IMG/VR virus record: IMGVR_UViG_3300045999_009250
Location: 107,685 to 171,684 of that record
Origin: a virus
DNA length: 64,000 bases
Strand: one strand, 5' to 3'
This document shows, in pieces, positions 36,478 to 47,443 of the stretch (positions are counted from its first letter, which is position 1; every line of letters starts with the position of its first letter). The notes beneath the pieces are model-generated. The model searched no databases, was not told the DNA's origin, and worked only from the letters and a program-made list of their open reading frames with translations. The translations under genes were made by a program, and so were the position numbers.

Positions 36478-37331
36478 TGGCTACTATAGATTTACAATTA
36501 TTCGAAAATTCATTACCTGATAGTCTAAAATCAACAGGCTCAGAAAAATTAGGGCAACTTATTTTAGAAAAAGGAATACAAATAAATGACATTGTTCAAC
36601 CTCAATTAGATTTACTTTTATCTAATTTAACAACACCTGATGGTTTATGTTTACCTGAAGCTCAATTAAACGAGTTTATAACTCAAAGAAATAATATAGT
36701 AAATACCTTAAATCAAATTAATAAATATTTAGATTTAACTACTGGTACTATAGGAATAACATCAACTATATTAGATACTTTAATATCCACAGCAAGAACA
36801 TTAAAAGGACTCAAACCAGCAGCAATAGCGGCAACAGCCGCAAGTCCAGTTCCAGGTCCTTTTGCAAGTTTAGTATTACAAGCCAATGAAGTATCAAATA
36901 ATTTAACATTTGATATTTTAGGAAATTCAAAATTAAATAAGATAAAACTAATAATTGATAGAACAGCAGTTCCTATATCTTTAACATCACGATTTATATC
37001 TAACGCTGTTACAGCATTAGGTCTTATAGATGTAATATTAAAAAAATGCTCACCCAATTCAACTATTTCCCCAATATCTCAAAACCTAGTAAATATAACA
37101 GAAGCTCAATTAAGATCAACACAAACAATAAATGATATTACTTATAAAGGTTTTATTATTGAAATTCAAGAAGTACCATTTAACGATACAATAATTCGTA
37201 GAAAAGCAGTTGGTAAAAATGTACAAGGAATCCCATTAATTGAAACTGAATTATCATTTACAACAAACTCACAAATTCTCATCAATGAATTAAAATTAAT
37301 AATTGATAGAGATAATTTAAAAGCCTATTAA
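36477..37331 (+). CDS. Baseplate/tail structural protein
   Basis: 284 residues. Starts MATIDLQLFENSLP, mostly helical, with an Ala-rich part (AAIAATAASPVPGPF). Starts 1 nt before the previous stop. In location it fits a baseplate hub or wedge protein; family not recognised. Confidence 0.65.
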   Translation: MATIDLQLFENSLPDSLKSTGSEKLGQLILEKGIQINDIVQPQLDLLLSNLTTPDGLCLPEAQLNEFITQRNNIVNTLNQINKYLDLTTGTIGITSTILDTLISTARTLKGLKPAAIAATAASPVPGPFASLVLQANEVSNNLTFDILGNSKLNKIKLIIDRTAVPISLTSRFISNAVTALGLIDVILKKCSPNSTISPISQNLVNITEAQLRSTQTINDITYKGFIIEIQEVPFNDTIIRRKAVGKNVQGIPLIETELSFTTNSQILINELKLIIDRDNLKAY

Positions 37332-37334
37332 TTT

Positions 37335-37345
37335 AATATTTATAA
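37335..37345 (+). promoter_or_regulatory. Late-type box
   Basis: AATATTTATAA, 3 nt before the ATG at 37349. Confidence 0.6.
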
Positions 37346-37348
37346 ACA

Positions 37349-37693
37349 ATGAAACCGTCAGATTTTAAAAACATCATCAAAGAATCAGTAAAAGAAGCTA
37401 TTCAAGAAGAATTAAAAGAAATTCTTTTAGAGGCTATTCGTACCCCTAAAACAATTGTTACCGAACAAGTTAAAAATACATATGCTCAACCACAAATAAA
37501 CAATCCTAAAAAATTAACACCTGCAGAAAGACATGCAATGTTTGGAGGGATTTTAGGTGAAATGCAAAATGGAGGAGTAGCTAATACTAATAATATTCCT
37601 TTTAACTCAACAGGTCCAGTAGACCCAGTTAATGGAGCTTTACCTGAAGGCGAAGTAGGATTAGATATGATAATGGGTTTAATGAATAAATAA
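37349..37693 (+). CDS. Virion-region protein with cargo-type N-terminus
   Basis: 114 residues. The first 32 residues (SDFKNIIKESVKEAIQEELK) are an amphipathic helix with several (I/L)-x-E sites. Ends LDMIMGLMNK. Starts after a late box and overlaps gp25-like by 1 nt. Might be a baseplate-region assembly protein or packaged protein. Confidence 0.65.
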   Translation: MKPSDFKNIIKESVKEAIQEELKEILLEAIRTPKTIVTEQVKNTYAQPQINNPKKLTPAERHAMFGGILGEMQNGGVANTNNIPFNSTGPVDPVNGALPEGEVGLDMIMGLMNK

Positions 37694-38100
37694 TGGCTTT
37701 TGGAGCGAAAAAAATATTTCCTATAGATACACGCCCTGGAACGGGTGTAGGAATTGGTTTACCTTTTAATGCTCCGGCTGTTTTTCCTATTACTTATACT
37801 ACAAAAGATGCTATCAAAAATAATTTAATTAACTATTTTTTAACAAATAAAGATGAAAGATATTTAAATCCAACTTTTGGTGGAAATTTAAGAGCATTTA
37901 TATTTCAACAAATAGATGAAGGTAATGTAAATTATTTAAAAGAAGATATTCAAAATCAAATTGGATTATTTTTTCCAAATGTTATTATAGGGAGTCTAGA
38001 AATAGATTCGTTCCCAGATATAAATCAAATATCAGTAACTTTAAAATATAATATTAAAGATACAGGTTTAACAGATACAATACAATTAGCATTTACATAA
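37693..38100 (+). CDS. Baseplate wedge protein, gp25-like
   Basis: 135 residues, standard size of the gp25/W family. TKDAIKNNLINYFLTNKDERYLNPTFGGNLRAFIF is the diagnostic block, then LEIDSFPDINQISVTLKYNI. Part of the baseplate wedge that triggers sheath assembly. Ends with TAATG shared with the gp6-like gene. Confidence 0.9.
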   Translation: MAFGAKKIFPIDTRPGTGVGIGLPFNAPAVFPITYTTKDAIKNNLINYFLTNKDERYLNPTFGGNLRAFIFQQIDEGNVNYLKEDIQNQIGLFFPNVIIGSLEIDSFPDINQISVTLKYNIKDTGLTDTIQLAFT

Positions 38101-39959
38101 TGGCTACTAAAAAAAGAAATATACAATATATAAATAAAGATTTTAGTGAATTAAGAGCAAACTTAATTGACTATGCTAGAACTTATTTTCCAACAACCTA
38201 TAATGACTTTACAGAAGCATCACCTGGAATGATGTTTATGGAAATGGCAGCGTATGTTGGAGATGTTTTATCATTTTATCTTGATAATCAATTACAAGAA
38301 ACTTATTTACAATATGCTCGTCAAACAAATAATTTGTATGAATTAGCTTATATGTTTGGTTATAAACCAAATGTAACTCAAGTTGCAACAACTGAAATTG
38401 ATTTTTATCAACAAGTACCTGCTAAATTATCTGGTTCAACATATATTCCTGATTTTGATTATGCTTTATTTATTAACCAAAATGCTAGAGCAGCATCACC
38501 CAATATTCAAAATACATCATTCTTAATAGAAGATCCGATTGATTTTTCAGTATCAAGTTCAGGTGATCCTACAGAAGTAACTGTATTTTCTACTTCAGGA
38601 GGTAACCCAACTTATTTTTTACTAAAGAAAACAAGAAAAGCAATATCTTCAACTATTAGTACTACTACTTTTAGTTTTGGTTCTCCAGTACAATTTTCAA
38701 CTGTAACTATTAATACACCACGAATTGTAGGAATTTTAGATGTAATTGATACTGATGGAAATAAATGGTATGAAGTAGATTATTTAGCTCAAGATACTGT
38801 ATATGATTCTATTAAAAATACAAATATAAATAATCCTAACTTATCACAGTATAGTGGAGATACTCCTTATATTTTAAAATTAAGACAAGTTCAAAGAAGA
38901 TTTACATCAAGATTTTTAGATTCTCAAACTTTACAATTACAATTTGGAGCAGGAACAGCTAATGATACTGATGAAGAAATTATACCTAATCCAAATAACG
39001 TAGGTATTGGTTTACCTTTTGAAAAATCAAAATTAACAGCAGCATATTCACCTACAAACTTTATGTTTACTAAAACATATGGTATTGCTCCTTCTAATAC
39101 TACTTTAACAGTAAGATATTTAACCGGTGGAGGAGTTACAGCAAATGTACCTGCTAATAGCTTAACTAATTTAATTGCAAATACTACATTTTTAAAATCA
39201 AATTTAAATTCAGTAACATCAGATACTATATTTAATTCATTAGCTATTACAAATCCAACAGCAGCAAGTGGTGGTGGAGATGGAGATACAATAGAAGAAA
39301 TTAGACAAAATGCATCCTCAAATTTTTCATCTCAATTACGTAACGTAACTCAAGATGATTATTTAGTTAGAACATTATCTTTACCTGCTAAATATGGTGT
39401 TGTATCTAAAGCGTATATTGAACCTACAAAAGCACAATCCATATCTTCTGGTGAATCTAATTCAATATTAGATCTATACGTTTTATCATACGATGTAAAT
39501 AATAGATTAACTATAGCTTCACCATCAATAAAACAAAATGTTGTAAATTATTTATCACAATATAAAATGGTAAATGATGCTGTAAATATTAAAGATGGTT
39601 TTATTATTAATATTGGATTGAATTTTGATATTATTATATTACCTAATTATAATAGTAATCAAATTTTATCAAATTGTATTACTGCTTTACAAGATTATTT
39701 TCTAATAGATAAATGGCAAATAAATCAACCAATTTTATTAAGAGATATTTATATTTTATTAGATAGAATTGAAGGAGTTCAAACAGTTAAAAACGTAGAA
39801 ATAACAAATTTAGTTGGAGAAAATTTAGGATATTCACCTTATGCTTATGATATAGCAGGAGCAACAATTAGTAATGTTGTTTATCCATCATTAGATCCTT
39901 CAATTTTTGAGGTAAAATATCCAACACAAGATATTCAAGGAAGAGTAGTAAACTTATAA
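38100..39959 (+). CDS. Baseplate wedge protein, gp6-like (baseplate J family)
   Basis: 619 residues. The start (NIQYINKDFSELRANLIDYARTYFP, then FTEASPGMMFMEMAAYVGD) is the N-terminus of T4 gp6-like proteins; the baseplate-J core follows with DTIEEIRQNASSNFSSQLRNVTQDDYLVRTLSLPAKYG. The C-terminal part (QNVVNYLSQYKMVNDAVNIKDG, LRDIYILLDRIEGVQTV) is the dimerising domain. Forms the wedge ring around the hub. Confidence 0.93.
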   Translation: MATKKRNIQYINKDFSELRANLIDYARTYFPTTYNDFTEASPGMMFMEMAAYVGDVLSFYLDNQLQETYLQYARQTNNLYELAYMFGYKPNVTQVATTEIDFYQQVPAKLSGSTYIPDFDYALFINQNARAASPNIQNTSFLIEDPIDFSVSSSGDPTEVTVFSTSGGNPTYFLLKKTRKAISSTISTTTFSFGSPVQFSTVTINTPRIVGILDVIDTDGNKWYEVDYLAQDTVYDSIKNTNINNPNLSQYSGDTPYILKLRQVQRRFTSRFLDSQTLQLQFGAGTANDTDEEIIPNPNNVGIGLPFEKSKLTAAYSPTNFMFTKTYGIAPSNTTLTVRYLTGGGVTANVPANSLTNLIANTTFLKSNLNSVTSDTIFNSLAITNPTAASGGGDGDTIEEIRQNASSNFSSQLRNVTQDDYLVRTLSLPAKYGVVSKAYIEPTKAQSISSGESNSILDLYVLSYDVNNRLTIASPSIKQNVVNYLSQYKMVNDAVNIKDGFIINIGLNFDIIILPNYNSNQILSNCITALQDYFLIDKWQINQPILLRDIYILLDRIEGVQTVKNVEITNLVGENLGYSPYAYDIAGATISNVVYPSLDPSIFEVKYPTQDIQGRVVNL

Positions 39960-39965
39960 TAAAAA

Positions 39966-41159
39966 ATGGCAGTATATAAATTATTTCCGACTAAAGACGC
40001 AACGTTATATTCATTATTTCCAACAATGAATACAGGATTAGATCCTATTATGGAAGCTACTCTTACAACATTTGCTTATTCTACCCCAAATCCTCAAACA
40101 AGTAGATTTTTAATTTCATTTGATGAAACAGAAATTGAAGATGTATTAGAAAATAAAATAGGCATAAGTAGCTCAGCACAATTATTAAGTACATCTAGTT
40201 GGAAAGCAACATTAAACTGTTTTATAGCAACAGCAACTGGATTAGAAATATTACCAACAGGTACTACTTTAGAATGTTATCCTGTATCTGGGGCTTGGAG
40301 TATGGGAACAGGACAATATTTGGATGATCCTCAAACCACAGATGGAACAAGTTGGATATGGCAAGGATATTCAGGTTCTAACACTTGGGCAACATCAAAC
40401 TATAATACTTGTTCAACAGGATCTTATAATACAAATTATGCACCAGCTGGTGGAGGAACATGGTATACTGGATCTGTAATACCTTCTAGATTAAATTCTA
40501 ATATATATCCTATAACAGCTTCTCAATCATTTAATTATAAATCTACTAAAGATACTAATTTTAATGTATCTAATATGATTAGAGCATGGTATACAGGAGC
40601 TATACCTAATAATACATTTGATGGATTTATAATAAAACAAGAACCTGAATTTATAGATAATATTAATTACCAACCAGAATTAAAATATTATTCAGTAGAT
40701 ACTAATACTATTTATCCTCCGCAATTACAATTTAGCTGGAGAGATTATACTTTTAATACAGGATCTTCTACACAAACAATATTAAATACCTTACCAGCTA
40801 CTATTACAGTAGCTAATAACCCAGGCACATTTTTTCCAAATAGTATAAATAAATTTAGAGTAAATGCTAGACCAGAATTTCCAATTCAAGTATGGCAAAC
40901 ATCATCAGTTTATACTAATAATTTTTATTTACCTACTACGTCATATTATGCTATTAAAGATGTATACACGAATGAATATGTTATAGATTTTGATGATTTA
41001 TATACACAGATAAGCGCGGATTCTACGTCAAGTTACTTTGAAGTATACATGAATGGATTAGAACCAGAAAGATATTATACTATTATAATAAAAACAATAA
41101 TTGACGGAACAACAATTGTTTTCGATAATCAATACTCATTTAAAATTGTTAATGGATAA
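39966..41159 (+). CDS. Tail/baseplate structural protein with DNRLRE-like part
   Basis: 397 residues. The first half (YKLFPTKDATLYSLFPTMNTGLDP) has the start of DNRLRE-like beta domains known in virion and surface proteins, then Ser/Thr/Trp-rich beta sections and a C-terminal fold with EVYMNGLEPERYYTIIIK. Probably part of the wedge or tail periphery. Ends with TAATGG shared with the next gene. Confidence 0.72.
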   Translation: MAVYKLFPTKDATLYSLFPTMNTGLDPIMEATLTTFAYSTPNPQTSRFLISFDETEIEDVLENKIGISSSAQLLSTSSWKATLNCFIATATGLEILPTGTTLECYPVSGAWSMGTGQYLDDPQTTDGTSWIWQGYSGSNTWATSNYNTCSTGSYNTNYAPAGGGTWYTGSVIPSRLNSNIYPITASQSFNYKSTKDTNFNVSNMIRAWYTGAIPNNTFDGFIIKQEPEFIDNINYQPELKYYSVDTNTIYPPQLQFSWRDYTFNTGSSTQTILNTLPATITVANNPGTFFPNSINKFRVNARPEFPIQVWQTSSVYTNNFYLPTTSYYAIKDVYTNEYVIDFDDLYTQISADSTSSYFEVYMNGLEPERYYTIIIKTIIDGTTIVFDNQYSFKIVNG

Positions 41160-41497
41160 TGGAAAATATTACACCAAATAAAACAATATTTGATAAAAAT
41201 CAATATAAAAGAGTAATAGATACTTCTTTTACTCAATTGGTACAACCACAACCAACAGGTTCTTTACCAACCATTTCTGTAGCTGAATTTTTTCAAAATT
41301 ATCAAACATTATTTTTTTCAATACCTAAATTTGGAGATACAAATTCTCATGAATATCTTATTAAAACGAGTAGTGAATATGTTGGTTCAACAAATTTAAA
41401 TGATGATTTAATTCAAGCATTATTAGAAGAAACAAATCAATTAAGACAAGAAAATCTTGAATTACAACAAAGTATATTAGGAAATATAACACAATAA
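41159..41497 (+). CDS. Small virion-region protein
   Basis: 112 residues. An extended Pro/Thr-rich N-terminal half (FTQLVQPQPTGSLPTISV) and a coiled-coil C-terminus (LLEETNQLRQENLELQQSI). Location suggests a baseplate connector. Not recognised. Confidence 0.62.
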   Translation: MENITPNKTIFDKNQYKRVIDTSFTQLVQPQPTGSLPTISVAEFFQNYQTLFFSIPKFGDTNSHEYLIKTSSEYVGSTNLNDDLIQALLEETNQLRQENLELQQSILGNITQ

Positions 41498-41502
41498 AAT
41501 AA

Positions 41503-44500
41503 ATGGCTGAAATAGTTAATATACAAAATATAAACCCAACAACATTTGAACTACAAACCTATTCTCCAGAAGATAGTGCTCTTATAAATTCAACAACAAT
41601 AGATCGTATTTTTAATTCTTCTACGGATATTATAGAATATTTTATCTATGATTTAAATTCAAATATATTATTCGAAAATGTAGATGGTTATTCTAGTTAT
41701 TATATAAATAATAATATAATAACTTTAACACCAGAAGAAAATTTAAAAAATGCTGGTTTTACAGAAGGAAATTATAATACTTTATATAATTTTTTAACCC
41801 CAAGACTAGGTTCAAATTCACTTAATCGTTACTTTATATCAGAAATAAGTTCCGATAGAACAGAAATTAGATTAGATACAACTGCTATTCCAAACGAAGT
41901 TGTGGTTTCTTCTGCTAATGAATTATCTAATGAAATTAGTACAACAGTAGGTAGTTATTATGATTTTTATTTAGATTTTGGTAACAATCAATTAATAATA
42001 GCTAATAACGTATTACTAGATAATTCTATTGAAACTAATCCAACAGTATTAATAAAATTATATGATGCTTTACCTTCTCAATTTTCAATCAAAGATGAAT
42101 TATGGGTTGTAGTTAAAGCATCTGATTCTGTTGCTTATAATATTAGTATTATAAATACATTTGATATAGAAGATGAGTTTATTTATTTAAAAGGTCCTAA
42201 TACTAACATTAATATTAAGGATCAAATAAATAATTCTACTAATTATATTAATTTAGCTAATCTTAATAATACATCAACATCACAAGGATCAGGTAGCTCT
42301 CAATATCAACTAAATAGTTTATTAGCTGAAACAGGAATAGAAATCAATATAGATTATTCCGATTATTCAAATTTTATACATTTCTCTTCAGCACAAACTC
42401 GTTTAGAAAATTTTTACTATAAATTATCATTAATAGAACAATATAATTATAGTGCTAGTTTGTCTAGTGGAACACCAACAAATTATTATGTTTCATCAAG
42501 TAATATAGTATATCAAAATAAAATTGATGAAATTATTACAGGATTTGATGGATATGAATATTTTTTATATTACGAATCAGGTTCAACTTGTTGGCCTAAA
42601 AGTAATGATACTCCACCATATGTAAATGTTTTAACTACTTCATTAAATGGTCAAAATTGGTTAATAAGTCAATCTTTAGTAGCTGAAAACTATGATTTAG
42701 AAAATAATAATGCTTTAACTTTAGCTATTCCTTCATATATTACTGATGACCCTAGTAATTTTCAATTTAATTTATTTATTGAAATGATTGGTCAAAGTTT
42801 TGATAATACATTTGTATATTTACAAGATATTACTAACAAATATAATGCTGATAATAGATTAAATTATGGTGTATCTAAAGACTTAGTAGCAGATATACTA
42901 AGAGATATGGGTATAAAAATATACCAAAATAATTTTTCATCAAACGATTTATATTCTGCATTAATAGGTTTTACACCATCAGGAAGTTTATATAATTTAC
43001 CATATACAACAACACAATATCCTGTACCATCAGGTTCGTTTTTAGATTATATAACAACGTATATAACTGCTTCTTCTACATCTTCATTGACACCCACTAG
43101 TGATATAAATAAAGAACAATATAAACGAATATACCATAATTTACCTTTATTATTAAAGAAAAAAGGTAGTACTCAAGGTTTAAAAGATTTAATTACTACT
43201 TTTGGAGTCCCAGATACTATTTTAAGAATAAATGAATTTGGAGGTAAAGATAAAAATCCAAATACATGGGATTACGGACAAAATGAATATAATTATGCTT
43301 TTTATACTAGTGGCTCTGCTTTTATATCATCATCTTTTGTTTTAAATTCATCATGGGGTTCTTTAAATGATAGACCTCAAGCAGTAGAATTTAGATTTAA
43401 AACTAATACTTTACCACAAAATACAGCTAGTATAGCTTTACAAAACTTATGGTCAACAGACAATGGAGTTACATTAAGATTAAGATACACAGGCTCAGGT
43501 TATATTACTGCTTCTTATAGTGGTGGTCCCTTAAATCCTTATTATCAATATGCTTTATTAGAATTTATACCTAATACATCATCTGCTTCAGTATCTGCTA
43601 GTATTTATTTACCATTTTATAATGAAGAATGGTGGTCAGTTTTAATCAATAGTGGAAGTAATGGATTTACTTTATATGCTGGAAATAAAAATAATGAATC
43701 ACCAAATTCAATAAATTTTAAAGAATCATCATCAGTAACTGGAAGTAATGTGTGGAATAGTAGTTTAATATCTACTTTTGGCTCATCGTCATTAAAAATA
43801 TTTACAGGATCATTTCAAGAAATCAGATATTATACTCAACCACTATTGGAAGATTATTTTAATGATTATATAATGAATCCATCATCAATAGAATCAAGTG
43901 AATATTTAGCTTTTAGAGCATCTTTAGGAGGAGAATTATATACTTCATCTATTTCTATTCATCCTAAAATCACAGGTTCTTGGATATCAACTTCTTCATT
44001 TACATCAAATAGTGATTTTTATATAAGTTTAGAAGGAAAATATATTCCAAATACTGAGATTCATTATTATGATCAAGTTCCAGCAGGTATTCAGAATGCA
44101 ATATCTCAAAAAATACAACAACAAAATATAGTTTTACCTTATAGTAATAATAAAAATAATACTCCTAATCCTAAAGTACTGTCTCCTTTTATTTCAGTCC
44201 AACAATCATCACCAATAAGTCAAAGTTATACTAGAGATGTTGATTATGTAGAAGTAGGTTTTTCACCACAAAACGAAATAAATGAAGATATAAATAATCA
44301 ATTAGGTTATTTTAATATTGGAGAATTTATAGGAGATCCTAGACAACAAACATCTCCATCTTTATCATATCCTGATTTAGATGGTTTAAGAGACTCTTAT
44401 TTTAAAAAGTATTTAACAGATTATCAAGAATGGGATTATATAAGATTAATTCAGTTTTTTGATAATTCATTATTTAAAACAGTAGCTGATTGGATTCCTG

Positions 44501-46635
44501 CTAGAGCAAGTTTAGCATCAGGTATTATAATTAAACAACATTTACTAGAAAGAAATAAATACCCTGTACCACAAGCAGAAATTTCTACATCAATAGCTAA
44601 TGTGGCTAGTGGTTCAACTAATATTCCTTTTTACCAAGAAAATATATTATTTACAGGTTCAATTCCAGTAGGAACAATTACTGGAAGTAATGGAGGTACA
44701 TTACCTGATTTAAATGGACAAACATCATCTGTTATATTACCTGGTAATTATAATACAACTGTAACCCAAATTTGGGGTGGAAGCAACTCAGGACCTTTAG
44801 GAATAGTTCCATTTACTGATTCATATCAAACAGAATTTTTTGATGGAGAATTAAGTGGTTCTGTAATAACTGTTACTACTCAAAGTCTAAATCCAGATAA
44901 TATATTATTAAATAATCAATCATTTTATCCTACAATAGGTGATTATCAAAATTTAAATGTTAGTGTAACTAATAATACTGTAATAAGTAGTTCTTTTCCT
45001 GCATTTTTTCCATTTAATATATTAAATAGATATATAGATTATTATAATATTTCTACATATGAATATAGTCCTAAATATAATACTGTAGCTGATTTTAATA
45101 TTTATATAACAGGATCATTTTATTTTGGCGATTCTGCTGATATATTATATATTTATGCTTTTGAAAATACAAATGGAAATTATAAATATTTAAGTAGTGA
45201 TTTTGAAATTACAAATCAGGTAGGTAATGTAAATATAAACACAAATGTAAATATAAATAATATTTCATTAAAAAGTGGTTCTATATATGTTGTTGGGTAT
45301 AATTTTTATAATACTGGTATAGACGATTCAACAGGTTCACTTAATTCTGCTACTAATTGGACTGTTAATGTTGTTAATCCTCAAACTATAGGTTATCCTA
45401 ATGATCCTAACATTTATCAACAATCAACATTTCCCGGTAATTTAGAATTATATCCTGAATATAATGCTGTTTTAAACAATGTCTATAGTAATAGATTATC
45501 TGAAAAATATTTTGATGTTGATTATTCACAACAAGGTGTATTACCTGTAAATCAACAAGTAATTTTGTCACAATCCGCTACTTATGCTCAAATACAAGAT
45601 TCAAATTATACTTTAGCTTCAAATATTAATCCACGTTATGTTGGATCTAAAAATACAAGTGCTAAATATAATACTTATACTATTGGAGATTCATCATATG
45701 GTAAAACAGCAGCTATAGATAACTATGTAAACTATTTTGCTTATTGGGATTTTAGAGGTACATCATCTCCACATTATCCAGGAGGCGGAAACATCCATTT
45801 AACTTATTTAGTAGATACAGAAGGTAATGCTATTCCATTAACTGGAAATAATAAATGGTTAGAAACAGTATCAAATATATTTGTAAAAAACCAAACAGCT
45901 TATATTTTACCAGTAGTTTATTCACCTGGTGAACCTAATATCCCCGTTACTATTGTAGAAGGAGGGGCTATATATGAAACAATTGTAGTTAAATCAGGAT
46001 CAGGAACTATATCAGATGCTGGATTTACAGTAAATGCTGATGTAATAAATAATTTCCCATCAGTATTTTTTATTTCAGGTTCAAGTATTACAAGTTCATT
46101 ATTATTAAATAATCCAGTTTCACCAAACCCTAACTTTTTAGATTTTTTCATACCAGGTACTAATTTTAATAATGTAACTTCTTATACAACTAGAGGAACA
46201 CCTGGATTATTTAAAATATTTAATAAATCAAATAATGGGTTAGGTGAGGGAGTAATACCAGTAGAAAATACCCTTTTCCCTATACAATATGGAGATTTTA
46301 TTAGATTTGGAACATCTAATTCTCCTGATCCTATTCAATCAGGTTCATTAGACTATAAATGGAATAATGGATTTTTATATCAAATATTAGATACTAATAC
46401 ATCAGATATTCTTTCTGGAATATCAAGTAGTCTTCAAATAGTACCATCAGCACATAGTTATCCTCAATTAACTTCAAATCAATCATTTAGAATAATGAGA
46501 AGAGTACCAAATGAGACCTTTGTACTAGTTAATATTATACCATCATATAAAGATGGAGGATTTTTAATTCCTGAAAATTTTAATCCAAATTTTGATCCAT
46601 ATGATTTAGCTAGAAAAGCAGGATTAATTCAATAA
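41503..46635 (+). CDS. Giant tail/baseplate protein (gp7-like position)
   Basis: 1710 residues, by far the longest gene here. After a 450-residue beta-rich part comes a conserved section, YKRIYHNLPLLLKKKGSTQGLKDLITTFGVPDTILRINEFGG, typical of large structural proteins in Bacteroidota phages. A LamG/concanavalin-like stretch follows (FTLYAGNKNNESPNSINF), then long Ser/Thr/Asn-rich beta repeats, ending RIMRRVPNETFVLVNIIPSYKDGGFLIP. Its place after gp6-like suggests the wedge role of T4 gp7, but sequence alone does not prove this. Could also bind host glycans. Confidence 0.75.
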   Translation: MAEIVNIQNINPTTFELQTYSPEDSALINSTTIDRIFNSSTDIIEYFIYDLNSNILFENVDGYSSYYINNNIITLTPEENLKNAGFTEGNYNTLYNFLTPRLGSNSLNRYFISEISSDRTEIRLDTTAIPNEVVVSSANELSNEISTTVGSYYDFYLDFGNNQLIIANNVLLDNSIETNPTVLIKLYDALPSQFSIKDELWVVVKASDSVAYNISIINTFDIEDEFIYLKGPNTNINIKDQINNSTNYINLANLNNTSTSQGSGSSQYQLNSLLAETGIEINIDYSDYSNFIHFSSAQTRLENFYYKLSLIEQYNYSASLSSGTPTNYYVSSSNIVYQNKIDEIITGFDGYEYFLYYESGSTCWPKSNDTPPYVNVLTTSLNGQNWLISQSLVAENYDLENNNALTLAIPSYITDDPSNFQFNLFIEMIGQSFDNTFVYLQDITNKYNADNRLNYGVSKDLVADILRDMGIKIYQNNFSSNDLYSALIGFTPSGSLYNLPYTTTQYPVPSGSFLDYITTYITASSTSSLTPTSDINKEQYKRIYHNLPLLLKKKGSTQGLKDLITTFGVPDTILRINEFGGKDKNPNTWDYGQNEYNYAFYTSGSAFISSSFVLNSSWGSLNDRPQAVEFRFKTNTLPQNTASIALQNLWSTDNGVTLRLRYTGSGYITASYSGGPLNPYYQYALLEFIPNTSSASVSASIYLPFYNEEWWSVLINSGSNGFTLYAGNKNNESPNSINFKESSSVTGSNVWNSSLISTFGSSSLKIFTGSFQEIRYYTQPLLEDYFNDYIMNPSSIESSEYLAFRASLGGELYTSSISIHPKITGSWISTSSFTSNSDFYISLEGKYIPNTEIHYYDQVPAGIQNAISQKIQQQNIVLPYSNNKNNTPNPKVLSPFISVQQSSPISQSYTRDVDYVEVGFSPQNEINEDINNQLGYFNIGEFIGDPRQQTSPSLSYPDLDGLRDSYFKKYLTDYQEWDYIRLIQFFDNSLFKTVADWIPARASLASGIIIKQHLLERNKYPVPQAEISTSIANVASGSTNIPFYQENILFTGSIPVGTITGSNGGTLPDLNGQTSSVILPGNYNTTVTQIWGGSNSGPLGIVPFTDSYQTEFFDGELSGSVITVTTQSLNPDNILLNNQSFYPTIGDYQNLNVSVTNNTVISSSFPAFFPFNILNRYIDYYNISTYEYSPKYNTVADFNIYITGSFYFGDSADILYIYAFENTNGNYKYLSSDFEITNQVGNVNINTNVNINNISLKSGSIYVVGYNFYNTGIDDSTGSLNSATNWTVNVVNPQTIGYPNDPNIYQQSTFPGNLELYPEYNAVLNNVYSNRLSEKYFDVDYSQQGVLPVNQQVILSQSATYAQIQDSNYTLASNINPRYVGSKNTSAKYNTYTIGDSSYGKTAAIDNYVNYFAYWDFRGTSSPHYPGGGNIHLTYLVDTEGNAIPLTGNNKWLETVSNIFVKNQTAYILPVVYSPGEPNIPVTIVEGGAIYETIVVKSGSGTISDAGFTVNADVINNFPSVFFISGSSITSSLLLNNPVSPNPNFLDFFIPGTNFNNVTSYTTRGTPGLFKIFNKSNNGLGEGVIPVENTLFPIQYGDFIRFGTSNSPDPIQSGSLDYKWNNGFLYQILDTNTSDILSGISSSLQIVPSAHSYPQLTSNQSFRIMRRVPNETFVLVNIIPSYKDGGFLIPENFNPNFDPYDLARKAGLIQ

Positions 46636-46649
46636 AATTGAAGCTTTAA

Positions 46650-46660
46650 TGTATTTATAA
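46650..46660 (+). promoter_or_regulatory. Late-type box
   Basis: TGTATTTATAA, 4 nt before the ATG at 46664. Confidence 0.5.
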
Positions 46661-46663
46661 TAA

Positions 46664-47398
46664 ATGCCAATGTTTAATACAGTACCTGGGTTAATTCCTT
46701 TAAAGATATTTAACGGAAATGATCTAATTACATCTAATGTTAATTTAATTAATTTTACAGGATCAGGTGTAACAGCATCTGTTGGTGAATTTAATAATTT
46801 AATTATTACTGTAGGTGGAGGAGGCGGAGGAATAACTGTTAATACAGGTTCATTATTATCAACGGCATCGTTTTCAAATCCTAATTTAACATTTATAAAA
46901 GGGGATGGAAGTACATTTTTTATAAATTTATCTACTTTAGTACCCACAAGCGCATCTTATGCTTTAACATCTTCCTTTTCAATAACCTCTTCTTTATCTT
47001 TACAAGGTATAACAACAGCATCTGTATCTAATACAACAATAACTTTTACAAAAGGAGACGGAACAACATTTCCAATAACAGTAGCACAGTCAGGTTCAGT
47101 ATCAACAGCTTCTTATGCTTTATTTGCTGAACAAGCTCTAAGTTCTTCATATGCAGCAACAGCATCTTATGCTTTAAATTCAGATTCTAATCCTTTTAGA
47201 ATAACTACAGGTAGTATTTCTGCTAGTGTAAATACAGGACCTAACATTTTTATTATTACTAATAATAATATTCCCTTATTTACAGTATCTCAAAGTGGTG
47301 TAATTATATTAGCAACTCAATCACAAGAATTAACAAACTCAGCACCAAACGGTGGAATTTATTTTACTTCTGGTTCTTTTTTCGTAGGTCTTGATTAA
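46664..47398 (+). CDS. Tail fibre-like protein with ASYA repeats
   Basis: 244 residues. Two KGDGTTF-type units (TFIKGDGSTFFINL and TFTKGDGTTFPITV) separate Ser/Ala repeats of the SASYALTSSFSITSS and STASYALFAEQALSSSYA kind. Such heptad-like repeats form trimeric fibre shafts. Probably a short fibre segment. Confidence 0.75.
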   Translation: MPMFNTVPGLIPLKIFNGNDLITSNVNLINFTGSGVTASVGEFNNLIITVGGGGGGITVNTGSLLSTASFSNPNLTFIKGDGSTFFINLSTLVPTSASYALTSSFSITSSLSLQGITTASVSNTTITFTKGDGTTFPITVAQSGSVSTASYALFAEQALSSSYAATASYALNSDSNPFRITTGSISASVNTGPNIFIITNNNIPLFTVSQSGVIILATQSQELTNSAPNGGIYFTSGSFFVGLD

Positions 47399-47411
47399 TC
47401 TTAAATTCTTC

Positions 47412-47422
47412 ATATATTTATA
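47412..47422 (+). promoter_or_regulatory. Late-type box
   Basis: ATATATTTATAA region followed by tandem AAAAT repeats up to the ATG at 47444. Confidence 0.5.
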
Positions 47423-47443
47423 AATAAAATAAAATAAAATAAA